Position numbers and translations under genes: made by a program. A DNA stretch of 64,000 bases from the NCBI RefSeq assembly GCF_014648875.1, contig NZ_BMRY01000008.1, positions 1 to 64,000 on the forward strand, written 5' to 3'. Of the stretch, positions 17,187 through 25,200 are shown one piece after another; position 1 is the first letter of the stretch, and each line of letters opens with the position of its first letter. The stretch comes from Streptomyces parvus (GTDB lineage: Bacteria; Actinomycetota; Actinomycetes; Streptomycetales; Streptomycetaceae). Below the pieces are notes generated by a model, which had not been told where the DNA came from, searched no databases, and was given only the letters and a program-made list of their open reading frames with translations.

Positions 17187-18089
17187 ATGGACACCATGCG
17201 TGACCGATTCATCAGCACCACCTCGCGACTCCTGGACGAGGAACCACGGCTGGCCGTCGTCCTCGCCGACATCAGCGCCGACGGCTTCGCCCCGGCCCGC
17301 CGCACCCACCCGGACCGGGTGATCAACGTCGGCATCCGGGAACAGCTGCTGGTCGGAGCCGGTGCCGGCATGGCGCTGACAGGGATGCGACCCATCGTGC
17401 ACACCTTCGCCAGCTTCCTGGTCGAGCGCCCGTTCGAGCAGGTCAAGCTCGATTTCGGGCACCAGGACGTCGGCGGCATCCTGGTGAGCGCCGCCGGCTC
17501 GTACGACTGGCCGGCCGGGGGCTTCACCCATATGGCACCCGGCGATGTCGCGCTCCTCGACACGCTGGAGGGCTGGACGGTGCACGTGCCGGGCCATCCG
17601 GACGAGGCCGAGGCCCTGCTGCGGGAGGCGGTCGGCGGCGACGACCGGGTGTACGTACGGCTCTCGCTCCAGGAGAACCGGCAGGCGCGGCCGGTCGGCG
17701 GCGGTTCCGGGTTCTCCGTGGCGCGTGAGGGGAAGCGCGGGACCGTGATCGCCGTCGGCCCGATGCTCGACAACGTCCTCGCCGCCACCGAGGGGCTGGA
17801 CGTCACCGTGCTGTACGCGACGACGGTGCGGCCCTTCGACGCGGCGGGGGTGCGGCGGGCCGCCGGTGCGGCCACGAACGCGGACGTGGTGATCGTGGAG
17901 CCGTACCTCGCGGGCACGTCCTCCGCCGCCGCGGGGGAAGCGCTCATGGATCTGCCCCATCGGGTGCTCGGGCTGGGCGTGGGCCGGGCCGAGCTGCGGC
18001 GTTACGGGCAGATGGAGGAGCACCTCGCGGCCCACGGGCTGGACCCGCAGGGCCTGAGGGAACGGATCAGCGGATTCCTGCTCCCCTGA
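17187..18089 (+). CDS. Transketolase, C-terminal subunit
   Basis: The 300-residue partner carries the pyrimidine-binding domain (RVINVGIREQLLVGAGAGMALTG, with the conserved Glu in REQ, and HTFASFLVERPFEQVK). It continues into the C-terminal domain (VTVLYATTVRPFD, VVIVEPYLAGTSS). It is the second half of the split transketolase. GGGAGGG about eight bases before the ATG is a good ribosome site. Its sequence also recalls 1-deoxyxylulose synthase C-halves, but the N-subunit is transketolase-like and the pair lacks the Dxs linker. Confidence 0.9.
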   Translation: MDTMRDRFISTTSRLLDEEPRLAVVLADISADGFAPARRTHPDRVINVGIREQLLVGAGAGMALTGMRPIVHTFASFLVERPFEQVKLDFGHQDVGGILVSAAGSYDWPAGGFTHMAPGDVALLDTLEGWTVHVPGHPDEAEALLREAVGGDDRVYVRLSLQENRQARPVGGGSGFSVAREGKRGTVIAVGPMLDNVLAATEGLDVTVLYATTVRPFDAAGVRRAAGAATNADVVIVEPYLAGTSSAAAGEALMDLPHRVLGLGVGRAELRRYGQMEEHLAAHGLDPQGLRERISGFLLP

Positions 18090-18144
18090 CCGGCGACTGC
18101 CACCGGGGGAAAACCGTGACGGCCTGCCGCCGCGATCGGCCGCC

Positions 18145-18534
18145 TCACTCCCCCGGCACGTCCGGCTCCGGAGCAGCCACCTCCGGATGCGCCGCCGCCA
18201 GTCGGCGCGGGGCGACCTGCCGCCAGGAGTCGGCGAGGATGGCGGTCAGCTCGCCCCTGTCCTCCAGCGCCGCCAGCCGGACGCGCATCCACGCGTAGTG
18301 GTCGTCGTGACCCTCACGGATGAAGAACTTCTCCGGCTCGGCGGCGATCAGCTCGGCACGGTCCTCCCGGGGGCACTTCACGCCCATCGACGCCTCGTCG
18401 TCGCCGAGCGAGGCGAAGATCTTGCCCGCCACCCGGAAGGTGGGCTGCCCCCAGGCGAGCTTCTCGGTGGTGTCGGGCAGGGAGAGCGCGGCCGAGCGGA
18501 CGTCGGCGGCGGTGATCGTGGCGTCGGCGGGCAT
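18145..18534 (-). CDS. MmcQ/YjbR family protein
   Basis: The 129-residue protein fits the MmcQ/YjbR family (CyaY-like fold). It has TAADVRSAALSLPDTTEKLAWGQP, FRVAGKIFASL, GVKCPREDRAELI, and HYAWMRVRLAAL with DSWRQVAPRRL. The family is described as DNA-binding, but its biological role is unclear. ATG at 18534 is chosen because the upstream extension to 18816 is arginine/glycine-rich and outside the family. Confidence 0.88.
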   Translation of the reverse strand: MPADATITAADVRSAALSLPDTTEKLAWGQPTFRVAGKIFASLGDDEASMGVKCPREDRAELIAAEPEKFFIREGHDDHYAWMRVRLAALEDRGELTAILADSWRQVAPRRLAAAHPEVAAPEPDVPGE

Positions 18535-18846
18535 TCCGGCCTCCGTTTCGAGGGCCCGGCGGTGCGCTGCCGGGATTCGACCGTAACGCCCGGCACCGAG
18601 ATCCACCCGCGACCGGCCCCGCATCCAGCACCCCACGACCGTGACACCGCACACCGCGCCCGCGCCCCGCGACCGTGCCCCCGCAGCCCCACGTCCGTAA
18701 CTCCACTGCCCCGCGCCTCGCCCGGCGCCGTGGGCCCTGCAGACCCATTGACCGCGTCGGAGGGCTGAACCTACTCTGAACGGCGTACTCCAGAAAGCGC
18801 TTTCTATTGACCCCACCGTCGGCTTCTACCGCACAGGGAGCGCCCC
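18535..18846. other. Intergenic region between MmcQ and the ThuA-type gene
   Basis: About 310 bases without a convincing gene. The part near 18535-18770 is GC-rich, with an open minus-strand frame that looks like non-coding bias. The right end carries the AGAAAGCGCTTTCT operator and the promoter of the ThuA-type gene. Confidence 0.4.
18792..18805 (+). promoter_or_regulatory. LacI-type operator before the ThuA/sugar dehydrogenase gene
   Basis: AGAAAGCGCTTTCT is a perfect 14-base palindrome with a central CG step, typical of LacI/GalR-family operators. It lies 42 bases before the ATG at 18847. The identical sequence occurs at 28634-28647 next to a lacI-family gene. Confidence 0.75.
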
Positions 18847-21800
18847 ATGAGACGCCGTTCGTTACGCCGGGCCGGCCGCGTCGGCCGATCCCCCGGCGGC
18901 CCCTCCCCCCTCATCGCCGTCACCTCCCTCCTGGCGCTGGTCCTCGCCCTGCTGGTCGCGTCGCCGACCGGCGCGCAGGCGGCCGACGCGTACCGGGTGC
19001 TCGTCTACTCCGAGGTCACCAACTCCGACCATCCCTCGATCCCGGCGGGCGTCGCGGCCATCGAGAAGCTCGGAGCCGAGCACGGCTTCGCGGTGGAGGC
19101 CACCGCGGACTCCTCGGTCTTCAACGACACCGACCTCGGCCGCTTCCAGGCGGTCGTCTTCAACAACACCAACTCCACACCGGAGACAGGTGACTTGCTG
19201 AACGCCGAGCAGCGGTCCGCGCTCCAGCGGTACATCCGGGCGGGCGGCGGCTGGGTCGGGCTGCACTCCGCGTCCGCCAGTGAGCGGGACTGGGAGTGGT
19301 ACGAGGGCCTGGTCGGTGCGATCTTCGACAAGCACCCCGCCCCGCAGACCGGCCGGATCAAGGTCCTCGACCACGCGCACCCCTCGACCCAGCACCTTCC
19401 CGACCTCTGGGAGCGTCAGGAGGAGTGGTACAACTGGCGCACCAACCCCACGTCCAAGGTGCACACCCTCGCCCAGATCAAGGTGCGCGACGGCATCGAC
19501 GGGCTCGACGAGGGCGTCGACCACCCGTTCTCCTGGTGCCAGAACTACGACGGCGGCCGGTCCTGGTTCACGGCGGGCGGGCATGACAAGGCAGCCTTCG
19601 AGGAGGAGGCGTTCGTCCAGCACCTGCTCGGCGGCATCCAGTGGGCGGCCGGAGCGGCGGAGGGCGACTGCACCGCGACGCGCACCGGTTCGTTCCAGCG
19701 GACCCCGCTGGCCACGAGCGATCTGGCGGACCCGTTCGAGCTGGCCGTCGCCCCCGACCGCCGGGTGTTCTTCGCCCAGCGGACCGGGAAGCTGAAGGTG
19801 ATCGACCAGGAGACGATGAAGGTCTCCACCGCCCTGGACTTCGCGTACACCCCGGAGATGACCAGTCAGTCGGACGGTCTGCTGGGCCTGACGCTCGATC
19901 CCGGCTTCGCGGAGAACAACTGGCTGTACCTGCTCTACTCCGACAAGGTCGAGAAGCGGCTGAACCTGTCCCGTTTCACCGCTGACGGCAACACCGTCGA
20001 CCCGTCCTCCGAGAAGCGGCTGCTGACCGTGCCGACGCTGCGCGGCGAGGGTCGGGCCAACTCACACATGGCCGGTTCGCTCGCCTTCGACAAGGAAGGC
20101 AACCTGTACGCGGCGACCGGCGACAACACCGACCCGTTCGCCTCGGACGGCTTCACGCCCATCGACGAGGGCGAGGGCCGCCGCGCCTGGGACGCGCAGA
20201 TGACCGCGGGCAACACCAACGACCTGCGGGGCAAGATCCTGCGGATCACGCCGAAGGACGACGGGACGTACTCCGTCCCCGAGGGGAATCTCTTCGCCCC
20301 GGGTACGGAGAAGACACGGCCCGAGATCTACGCGATGGGCATGCGCAACCCGTTCCGGATCACCACCGATCCGATCAGCGGGGCCCTCATGGTCGCGGAC
20401 TACGGCCCCGACGCCCGCGAGGCAAAGGCGGACCGGGGGCCGGAGGGCACCGTCGAGTACACCCGTATCACGGAGGCGGGCAACTTCGGCTGGCCGTACT
20501 GCATCGGCGACAACACCCCGTTCAACGACTACGACTTCGCGACGAAGACGTCCGGCCCGAAGTTCGACTGCGGGGCGCTGGTCAACGACTCGCCCAACAA
20601 CACCGGCCTGCGGGAGCTGCCGCCCGCCCAGCCCGCCACGGTCTGGTACGCCTACTCCGCATCGGCCGAGTTCCCCGAGGTGGGCACCGGGGGCGGCGGT
20701 CCGATGGGCGGTCCGGTCTACGACTACGACCCGGACAACACCTACCGCACCAAGTTCCCCGAGTACTTCGAGGGGAAGGCGTTCAACTACGAGCTGACCC
20801 GCCGCTGGTTCAAGACGTTCTCCTACCAGGGCGAGGACCAGACCTTCACCGATCCCCGGTTCGACCCGGTGAAGGCGGGCGATCTCCAGTCGATCAACGG
20901 CATCTTCGAGGACATGGAGTGGAACCAGCCCTTCGACGCGGACTTCGGTCCCGACGGGGCGCTGTACGTCATCGACTTCGGCCTCGGCAGCGGTACCGGC
21001 CGGGGCGGCAGCAACGAGGGCGCGGGCATCTACCGGATCGACCACGTCGGCGACGGCCGGCTGCCCGACGCCAAGATCTCCGTCGACCGCGACAGCGGAC
21101 CGGACCCGCTGACCGTGAGGTTCTCCAGCGAGGGTTCGGGCCTGCCCGACGATCAACCGGTCAGCTATGCCTGGGACTTCGACGGCGACGGCACCACGGA
21201 CTCGACCGAGGCCGACCCCTCGCACACGTACACCGCGAAGGGGCTGCACACCGCGCGGCTCACCGTCACCGGTCCCGACGAGCTGACGGCGCTCGCGGTG
21301 CAGGACATCACCGTGGGCAACACACGGCCCGAGGTGACGATCCAACAGCCGCCGGAAGGTGGGATGTTCAGCTTCGGGGACACGATCCCCTTCACGGTGA
21401 AGGTGACCGACGCGGAGGACGACGAAGCCGGGCCGATCGACTGCTCGCGGGTCGTGGTGCAGTCGCAGCTCGGCCATGACACGCATCTGCATCCGCTGGA
21501 CAACTACACCGGCTGCACCGGGGAGATCGTCACGGACGCCGGGGACAGCCACGGTCCGGGGCAGAACCTCTACTACGGGATCACCGCCCAGTACGAGGAC
21601 AAGGGCGCGCCGGGCGCCCCGGCGTTGACCGGCTCCACCTCGCTGACGCTGCGCACCTCCTTCCGCGAGGCCGAGCACCGCACCGCTACCGGCGGCGCCA
21701 ACGGCGGTGCGGACATCGGGAGCCGGGCCGACGCATCGGGCGGGAAGCGGCTGCTCGAGATCGAGGACGGCGACTGGGTCAGCTTCGACCCGGTGAACCT

Positions 21801-22347
21801 CAAGAACGTCGACTCGGTGACGGTCGGCGCGTCGTCCGGCGGGCTCGGCGGCACGGTGGAGTTCCGTGCCGGCTCGCCCACCGGTGAGCTGCTGGGATCG
21901 GTGGAGATCCCGAACACGGGCGGCTACGACAGACTGATCTCCCCGACGACGGAGCTGGCGGACCCGGGCGGCTCGACCACGCTGTACGCGGTCTTCACCA
22001 ACCCGGACTGGGGTCCCGGCAAGGCCGATCTGCTCTCGGTCGACTGGCTGCACTTCAACGGCCCGGGCGTGGAGAAGGAGGGCGGCACGACGGTGGCGCT
22101 GAAGGCCGGACCCGCGTCCGGCACCGCTCCGCTCGCCGTGTCGCTGAGCAGCACGGTCGAGCCCGCCGAGGGCCGCACGATCGCCTCGTACCACTGGGAC
22201 TTCGGCGACAACGTGAAGCCGTCCGGCGCCGAGGGGCCGACGGCGACGCACACCTACGACCGCGAGGGCGCCTACACGGCGCATCTGACGGTCACCGACA
22301 ACAAGGGCGACACGACCACCGGCGCCGTCCGCATCGACGTGAAGTGA
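18847..22347 (+). CDS. Secreted ThuA / PQQ-type sugar dehydrogenase / PKD / CBM6-like protein
   Basis: This 1166-residue exported protein has a signal peptide (about 1-46) and a ThuA-like domain (YRVLVYSEVTNSDHPSIPAG to about residue 270). A six-bladed sugar/sorbosone dehydrogenase-type propeller follows (DLADPFELAVAPDRRVFFAQ, MAGSLAFDKEGNLYAATGDN, GRGGSNEGAGIYRIDH; about 280-735). Then come a PKD domain (SYAWDFDGDGTTD, about 775), a carbohydrate-binding-module-6-like domain (FREAEHRTATGG to about 1065) and a second PKD (YHWDFGDN, about 1117). It probably oxidises or binds extracellular sugars. It is followed closely by a sugar isomerase and preceded by a LacI-type operator. Confidence 0.88.
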   Translation: MRRRSLRRAGRVGRSPGGPSPLIAVTSLLALVLALLVASPTGAQAADAYRVLVYSEVTNSDHPSIPAGVAAIEKLGAEHGFAVEATADSSVFNDTDLGRFQAVVFNNTNSTPETGDLLNAEQRSALQRYIRAGGGWVGLHSASASERDWEWYEGLVGAIFDKHPAPQTGRIKVLDHAHPSTQHLPDLWERQEEWYNWRTNPTSKVHTLAQIKVRDGIDGLDEGVDHPFSWCQNYDGGRSWFTAGGHDKAAFEEEAFVQHLLGGIQWAAGAAEGDCTATRTGSFQRTPLATSDLADPFELAVAPDRRVFFAQRTGKLKVIDQETMKVSTALDFAYTPEMTSQSDGLLGLTLDPGFAENNWLYLLYSDKVEKRLNLSRFTADGNTVDPSSEKRLLTVPTLRGEGRANSHMAGSLAFDKEGNLYAATGDNTDPFASDGFTPIDEGEGRRAWDAQMTAGNTNDLRGKILRITPKDDGTYSVPEGNLFAPGTEKTRPEIYAMGMRNPFRITTDPISGALMVADYGPDAREAKADRGPEGTVEYTRITEAGNFGWPYCIGDNTPFNDYDFATKTSGPKFDCGALVNDSPNNTGLRELPPAQPATVWYAYSASAEFPEVGTGGGGPMGGPVYDYDPDNTYRTKFPEYFEGKAFNYELTRRWFKTFSYQGEDQTFTDPRFDPVKAGDLQSINGIFEDMEWNQPFDADFGPDGALYVIDFGLGSGTGRGGSNEGAGIYRIDHVGDGRLPDAKISVDRDSGPDPLTVRFSSEGSGLPDDQPVSYAWDFDGDGTTDSTEADPSHTYTAKGLHTARLTVTGPDELTALAVQDITVGNTRPEVTIQQPPEGGMFSFGDTIPFTVKVTDAEDDEAGPIDCSRVVVQSQLGHDTHLHPLDNYTGCTGEIVTDAGDSHGPGQNLYYGITAQYEDKGAPGAPALTGSTSLTLRTSFREAEHRTATGGANGGADIGSRADASGGKRLLEIEDGDWVSFDPVNLKNVDSVTVGASSGGLGGTVEFRAGSPTGELLGSVEIPNTGGYDRLISPTTELADPGGSTTLYAVFTNPDWGPGKADLLSVDWLHFNGPGVEKEGGTTVALKAGPASGTAPLAVSLSSTVEPAEGRTIASYHWDFGDNVKPSGAEGPTATHTYDREGAYTAHLTVTDNKGDTTTGAVRIDVK

Positions 22348-22370
22348 ATCGACGCGAATTGAGGAGTCCC

Positions 22371-23243
22371 GTGGGAGCACAGCACGCGAACGGAGCCCGA
22401 AGAGCCTTTCTCGGTACGGCGTTGGGGGCGGTGGCCGCCGTCGGTCTCGGCGCGGCCCCGGCCGCCGCGACGGCCCGGCGGGGCTGCCGGCGGATCCCGC
22501 CGTCGGGGATCGGCATGCACCTGTACACCATGCGGACGCCGCTCGCGGCGGACTTCGCGGGGACGCTGGAGCGGTTGGCGGAGATCGGGTACGCAACGGT
22601 CGGCGTCAGAGGCCGGCACGGCAACTCCCCTGCCGCGATCCGGCGGATGCTGGACCGCACCCGGCTCAAGGCGGTGCTGGAGCATGTCGGCTACGACATC
22701 GTGACCGGCTCCGGTCTTCCGCAGGCTCTGGAGGACGTCCACACGCTCGGCGGCCAGTGGATCGTGGTGCCGAGCCTGCCCGGTTCGCTGCACTCGCCGG
22801 ACGGATACCGGGAGGTGGCACGGCAGTTCAACCGGGCAGGTCTCGCGGCCCGGGAGTCCGGGCTGAAGCTGCTCTACCACAATCACGGCAGCGACCATGA
22901 GGTGGTGGACGGCGTCAGTCTCTACGACATCCTGCTCAACGAGACCGATCCGGAGCTGGTCGGCTTCGAACTGGACCTGTACTGGGCGGCCGACGGCGGC
23001 TCGGCCGATCCGGGCGAACTGTTCGTCCGCCACCGGGGGCGCTTCCCCGCCCTCCATGTGAAGGACATGGCGCCGAACGGGGACTTCGCGGACGTCGGTT
23101 CGGGGATCCTGGACTTCCCGGCGATGTTCGACACCGCTCGGCAGGGCGGGGTGAGGCAGTGGCTGGTGGAGCACGACGCCCCGGCCGATCCGTTCGCCTC
23201 GGCGCGGGCCAGCTACCGGTACCTGTCCCGGCTGCGCTACTGA
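22371..23243 (+). CDS. Exported sugar phosphate isomerase/epimerase-like TIM-barrel protein
   Basis: The 290-residue protein has a Tat-like N-terminus (ARRAFLGTALGAVAAVG) and an AP-endonuclease-2/xylose-isomerase-like barrel (GIGMHLYTMRTPLAADF, LYHNHGSDHEV, GFELDLYWAADGG, FPALHVKDM). His and Glu/Asp residues in the latter three are likely metal ligands. GTG at 22371 is chosen because GAGGAG sits five bases upstream; a start at 22344 is in frame but lacks this. It lies 23 bases after the ThuA-type gene and is probably co-transcribed, acting with it on extracellular sugars. Confidence 0.86.
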   Translation: MGAQHANGARRAFLGTALGAVAAVGLGAAPAAATARRGCRRIPPSGIGMHLYTMRTPLAADFAGTLERLAEIGYATVGVRGRHGNSPAAIRRMLDRTRLKAVLEHVGYDIVTGSGLPQALEDVHTLGGQWIVVPSLPGSLHSPDGYREVARQFNRAGLAARESGLKLLYHNHGSDHEVVDGVSLYDILLNETDPELVGFELDLYWAADGGSADPGELFVRHRGRFPALHVKDMAPNGDFADVGSGILDFPAMFDTARQGGVRQWLVEHDAPADPFASARASYRYLSRLRY

Positions 23244-23255
23244 GCCGCCGTCCGT

Positions 23256-23301
23256 GCGGTCCGGCCCCGGGTGTGCGGTACGGCGCCCGGGGCCGGACCG
23301 C
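23256..23301. terminator. Bidirectional intrinsic terminator
   Basis: A perfect 16-base G/C-rich stem pairs 23256-23271 with 23286-23301 around a 14-base loop. It lies between the convergent sugar isomerase and epimerase genes. Confidence 0.8.
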
Positions 23302-23304
23302 GTC

Positions 23305-24255
23305 TCAGGGGCGGGCGGCGAGGAACTCCCCGTACCAGGCGAGGGTGGCGTCCAGTGCCGTCTCCAGCGGGGTGGGGGTCAGTCCGTAGGCATTCTCGAT
23401 GGCGGAGGAGTCGAGGATCTGCGGTTCGGTGTGCTGGTAGAACATCTCGGCGTACTCCGCCATGAAGGTCTCGTCGAACGGACCGAAGGGGCGGGGTTCG
23501 GCGATGACGGTCAAGTCGACGGGCCGGCCGGTGCGTTGCTCGACGAGGGCGAGGATCTCCCGGGTGGTGCGGGCCGGTGCGGTGGGCAGGTGCCACACGC
23601 GGCCGTCGGCGTCCGGGTGTTCGCCGAGGGTGGCGAGGCCGGCCGCGACGTCCTCGATGTACGTGTAGCTGTGCGGGAGGTCGATGTCGCCGAGCGCGGG
23701 CACGGGCTGTCCCGTGAGCGCGGCGGGGAAGACGGCCCCGCCGAGCGTGGAGTTGAGGACCCCGGGCCCGACGAAGTCGGCGGAGCGCCCGAGGACGACG
23801 GGGAGCCGGCCCTCGCGGTGGGCGGCGAGATAGCGGGCGTCCAGCTCGGCACGCATCCGGCCCTTGCGGGTGGTGGCGTTCCACGGGGAGTCCTCGGTCA
23901 TCACCGCGCCGTGCGTCTCCCCGTACGGGTAGAGCGTGTCGAGCACGACGAGCCGTGCGCCCTCCGCCTCGGCGGCCGCGAGGACCGCCTCCTGGATCTT
24001 CGGCATGACCTCGACCTGAAGGTGATAGCCGACATTGACGCAGTGGTACACGACGGCGGCCCCGGCCACGGCGGCGCGGGCGCCTTCGGGGGTGGCGACA
24101 TCGGCGGCGTACCGCTCGACGCCTTCGAGTGCGGGGCCGCTCGCCGACCGGTCGACCAGCCGCACGGGGCGGCCCCGGCGGACGAGTTCGCGGGCGAGGG
24201 CGGTACCGGCGGGTCCGGAGCCGAGGACGGCGTGGAGGGGCTGGGCGGCGGTCAT
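23305..24255 (-). CDS. NAD-dependent epimerase/reductase-like protein
   Basis: The 316-residue Rossmann-fold protein begins with VLGSGPAGTALARELVRRG (GxGxxG nucleotide motif). It has the extended-SDR/NmrA features AAVVYHCVNVGY, VVLDTLYPYGE and YTYIEDVAAGLATLGEHP. The canonical YxxxK pair is not obvious, so it may be an atypical member or an NADPH-sensing relative rather than a standard epimerase. It is a single gene. An AT-rich upstream region with repeated TAACTTTCG suggests dedicated regulation. Confidence 0.82.
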   Translation of the reverse strand: MTAAQPLHAVLGSGPAGTALARELVRRGRPVRLVDRSASGPALEGVERYAADVATPEGARAAVAGAAVVYHCVNVGYHLQVEVMPKIQEAVLAAAEAEGARLVVLDTLYPYGETHGAVMTEDSPWNATTRKGRMRAELDARYLAAHREGRLPVVLGRSADFVGPGVLNSTLGGAVFPAALTGQPVPALGDIDLPHSYTYIEDVAAGLATLGEHPDADGRVWHLPTAPARTTREILALVEQRTGRPVDLTVIAEPRPFGPFDETFMAEYAEMFYQHTEPQILDSSAIENAYGLTPTPLETALDATLAWYGEFLAARP

Positions 24256-24320
24256 GACAGGTCCCTTCGGGCGGAGGCAGCCAGGGAAGCGGAAGCAGTC
24301 CGCTTGAAGTGCTCGCTTCT

Positions 24321-24370
24321 GTTAGAGACCGTAACTTTCGAGAGTGGCGATTGCAATAACTTTCGTTAGA
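24321..24370 (-). promoter_or_regulatory. Repeated TAACTTTCG elements upstream of the epimerase gene
   Basis: TAACTTTCG occurs at 24332-24340 and 24357-24365, 25 bases apart. GTTAGA occurs at 24321-24326 and 24365-24370. The AT-rich block lies in the promoter region of the minus-strand epimerase gene and looks like a regulator-binding region. Confidence 0.5.
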
Positions 24371-24516
24371 TCCCTTAACGCACATGAACATCTCCATCGC
24401 TCCCTCGGAGGACGACGATGAGAGAGCGCGGCCCGGAGCGTGGGCACTCCCCGTGCTAGCGTTGGGAGAGCAGAGACAACCGGGTCGAATGCGGACCAGA
24501 AGGGGGAGGTGAGTTG

Positions 24517-24588
24517 ATGACTGTCGTAGAGGCTGCTGCCGTGTGCAGTGCCCGCCGGACCATCCTCACGTCCCGGGCCCCGGTCTGA
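24517..24588 (+). CDS. Putative leader peptide upstream of the RsgA-like gene
   Basis: A 23-residue frame (MTVVEAAAVCSARRTILTSR and three more) starts at ATG 24517 behind the very strong site GGGGGAGGTGAG. It ends 85 bases before the RsgA-like gene. The ribosome site is better than that of the gene it precedes. This arrangement is typical of regulatory leader peptides, but no terminator/antiterminator pair is obvious. It could instead be an unrelated small protein. Confidence 0.4.
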   Translation: MTVVEAAAVCSARRTILTSRAPV

Positions 24589-24673
24589 CCTGACGTTCAC
24601 CCTCGCCCGTGCCTGACGGCTCAAGGCGTCGGAGCTTCGCGCTCATCGGGGTCCTTGTTCAAGGGTCTCTACG

Positions 24674-25102
24674 TTGTCTCACCTTTCTTCCTTCTCCGCT
24701 CAGCCGTTCTCCCTCGCGGACTACGGCTGGGACGAGGCGTGCGAGCACGCCTTCACACCCCACCGCCGCGCCGGGCTGATCCCGTCCCGGACCGTGCGGG
24801 CCGAACGCGGCCTGCTCGCCCTGGCCTGGGAGAGCGGTGCGCGGCCGGTCCTGGTGCTGACAGGGGACTGCCGGTTCACGGACTGCGCGCACGGGCGGGA
24901 ACCGGGCTGCGCGGTCATGGCCGCGATCGAGGCCGGTGAGATTCCTCAGCGCCGACTGGACAGTTATCAGCGGCTGCTCCGGGAGACCGCCTACGCCGCT
25001 TCGCGCACCGGCGCGCGGCTGCTGACCGGACGCGAGGCGGTCAGGAAGGGCATCGCGCAGAATCTGCGCGCCACCTACCGGTTCCGGGAGCGCCAGTCGT
25101 GA
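24674..25102 (+). CDS. Shrunken RsgA-like protein lacking the GTPase domain
   Basis: The 142-residue product resembles the circularly permuted GTPase RsgA (a 30S assembly factor, normally about 350-370 residues) at both ends only. FSLADYGWDEACEHAFTPHRRAGLIP (residues 12-37) matches the N-terminus. LALAWESGARPVLVLT (48-63) matches the stretch before the G4 motif. CRFTDCAHGREPGCAV (66-81) is the zinc-binding motif with Cys66, Cys71, His73 and Cys79 intact. The OB fold, G1-G3 motifs and most of the G domain are missing. The reading frame is intact from a TTG start. It is either a decaying gene with in-frame deletions or a small repurposed factor. Confidence 0.75.
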   Translation: MSHLSSFSAQPFSLADYGWDEACEHAFTPHRRAGLIPSRTVRAERGLLALAWESGARPVLVLTGDCRFTDCAHGREPGCAVMAAIEAGEIPQRRLDSYQRLLRETAYAASRTGARLLTGREAVRKGIAQNLRATYRFRERQS

Positions 25103-25200
25103 GCAGCACCGAAACGCCCGGCCGCGCCCCCGCCGCCCACCTCCTCCAGCCCCACAACCGCACCCCTCACACCCCTCACACCCCCGAGAACGGAACCTCC

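Larger units (their letters stand above)
24256..24673. other. Intergenic region with repeats and a leader reading frame
   Basis: About 420 bases separate the epimerase gene from the RsgA-like gene. The left half is AT-rich and holds repeated TAACTTTCG sites. The right half holds a short reading frame with a strong ribosome site (see 24517-24588) and about 85 bases of untranslated sequence. No larger gene is supported. Confidence 0.5.

Noticed and set aside
16415..18089. Split 1-deoxyxylulose 5-phosphate synthase
   Set aside because: The N-subunit has the transketolase TPP motif GDAELDEGSNHEA and the pair lacks Dxs-specific regions; transketolase fits better.
20062..22596. An 844-codon minus-strand frame opposite the ThuA-type gene
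   Set aside because: Composition is Arg/Val/Gly-rich without motifs, and the plus strand encodes well-defined domains throughout.
24674..25102. Functional RsgA GTPase
   Set aside because: The P-loop, switch regions and OB fold are absent, so GTP hydrolysis is not possible.
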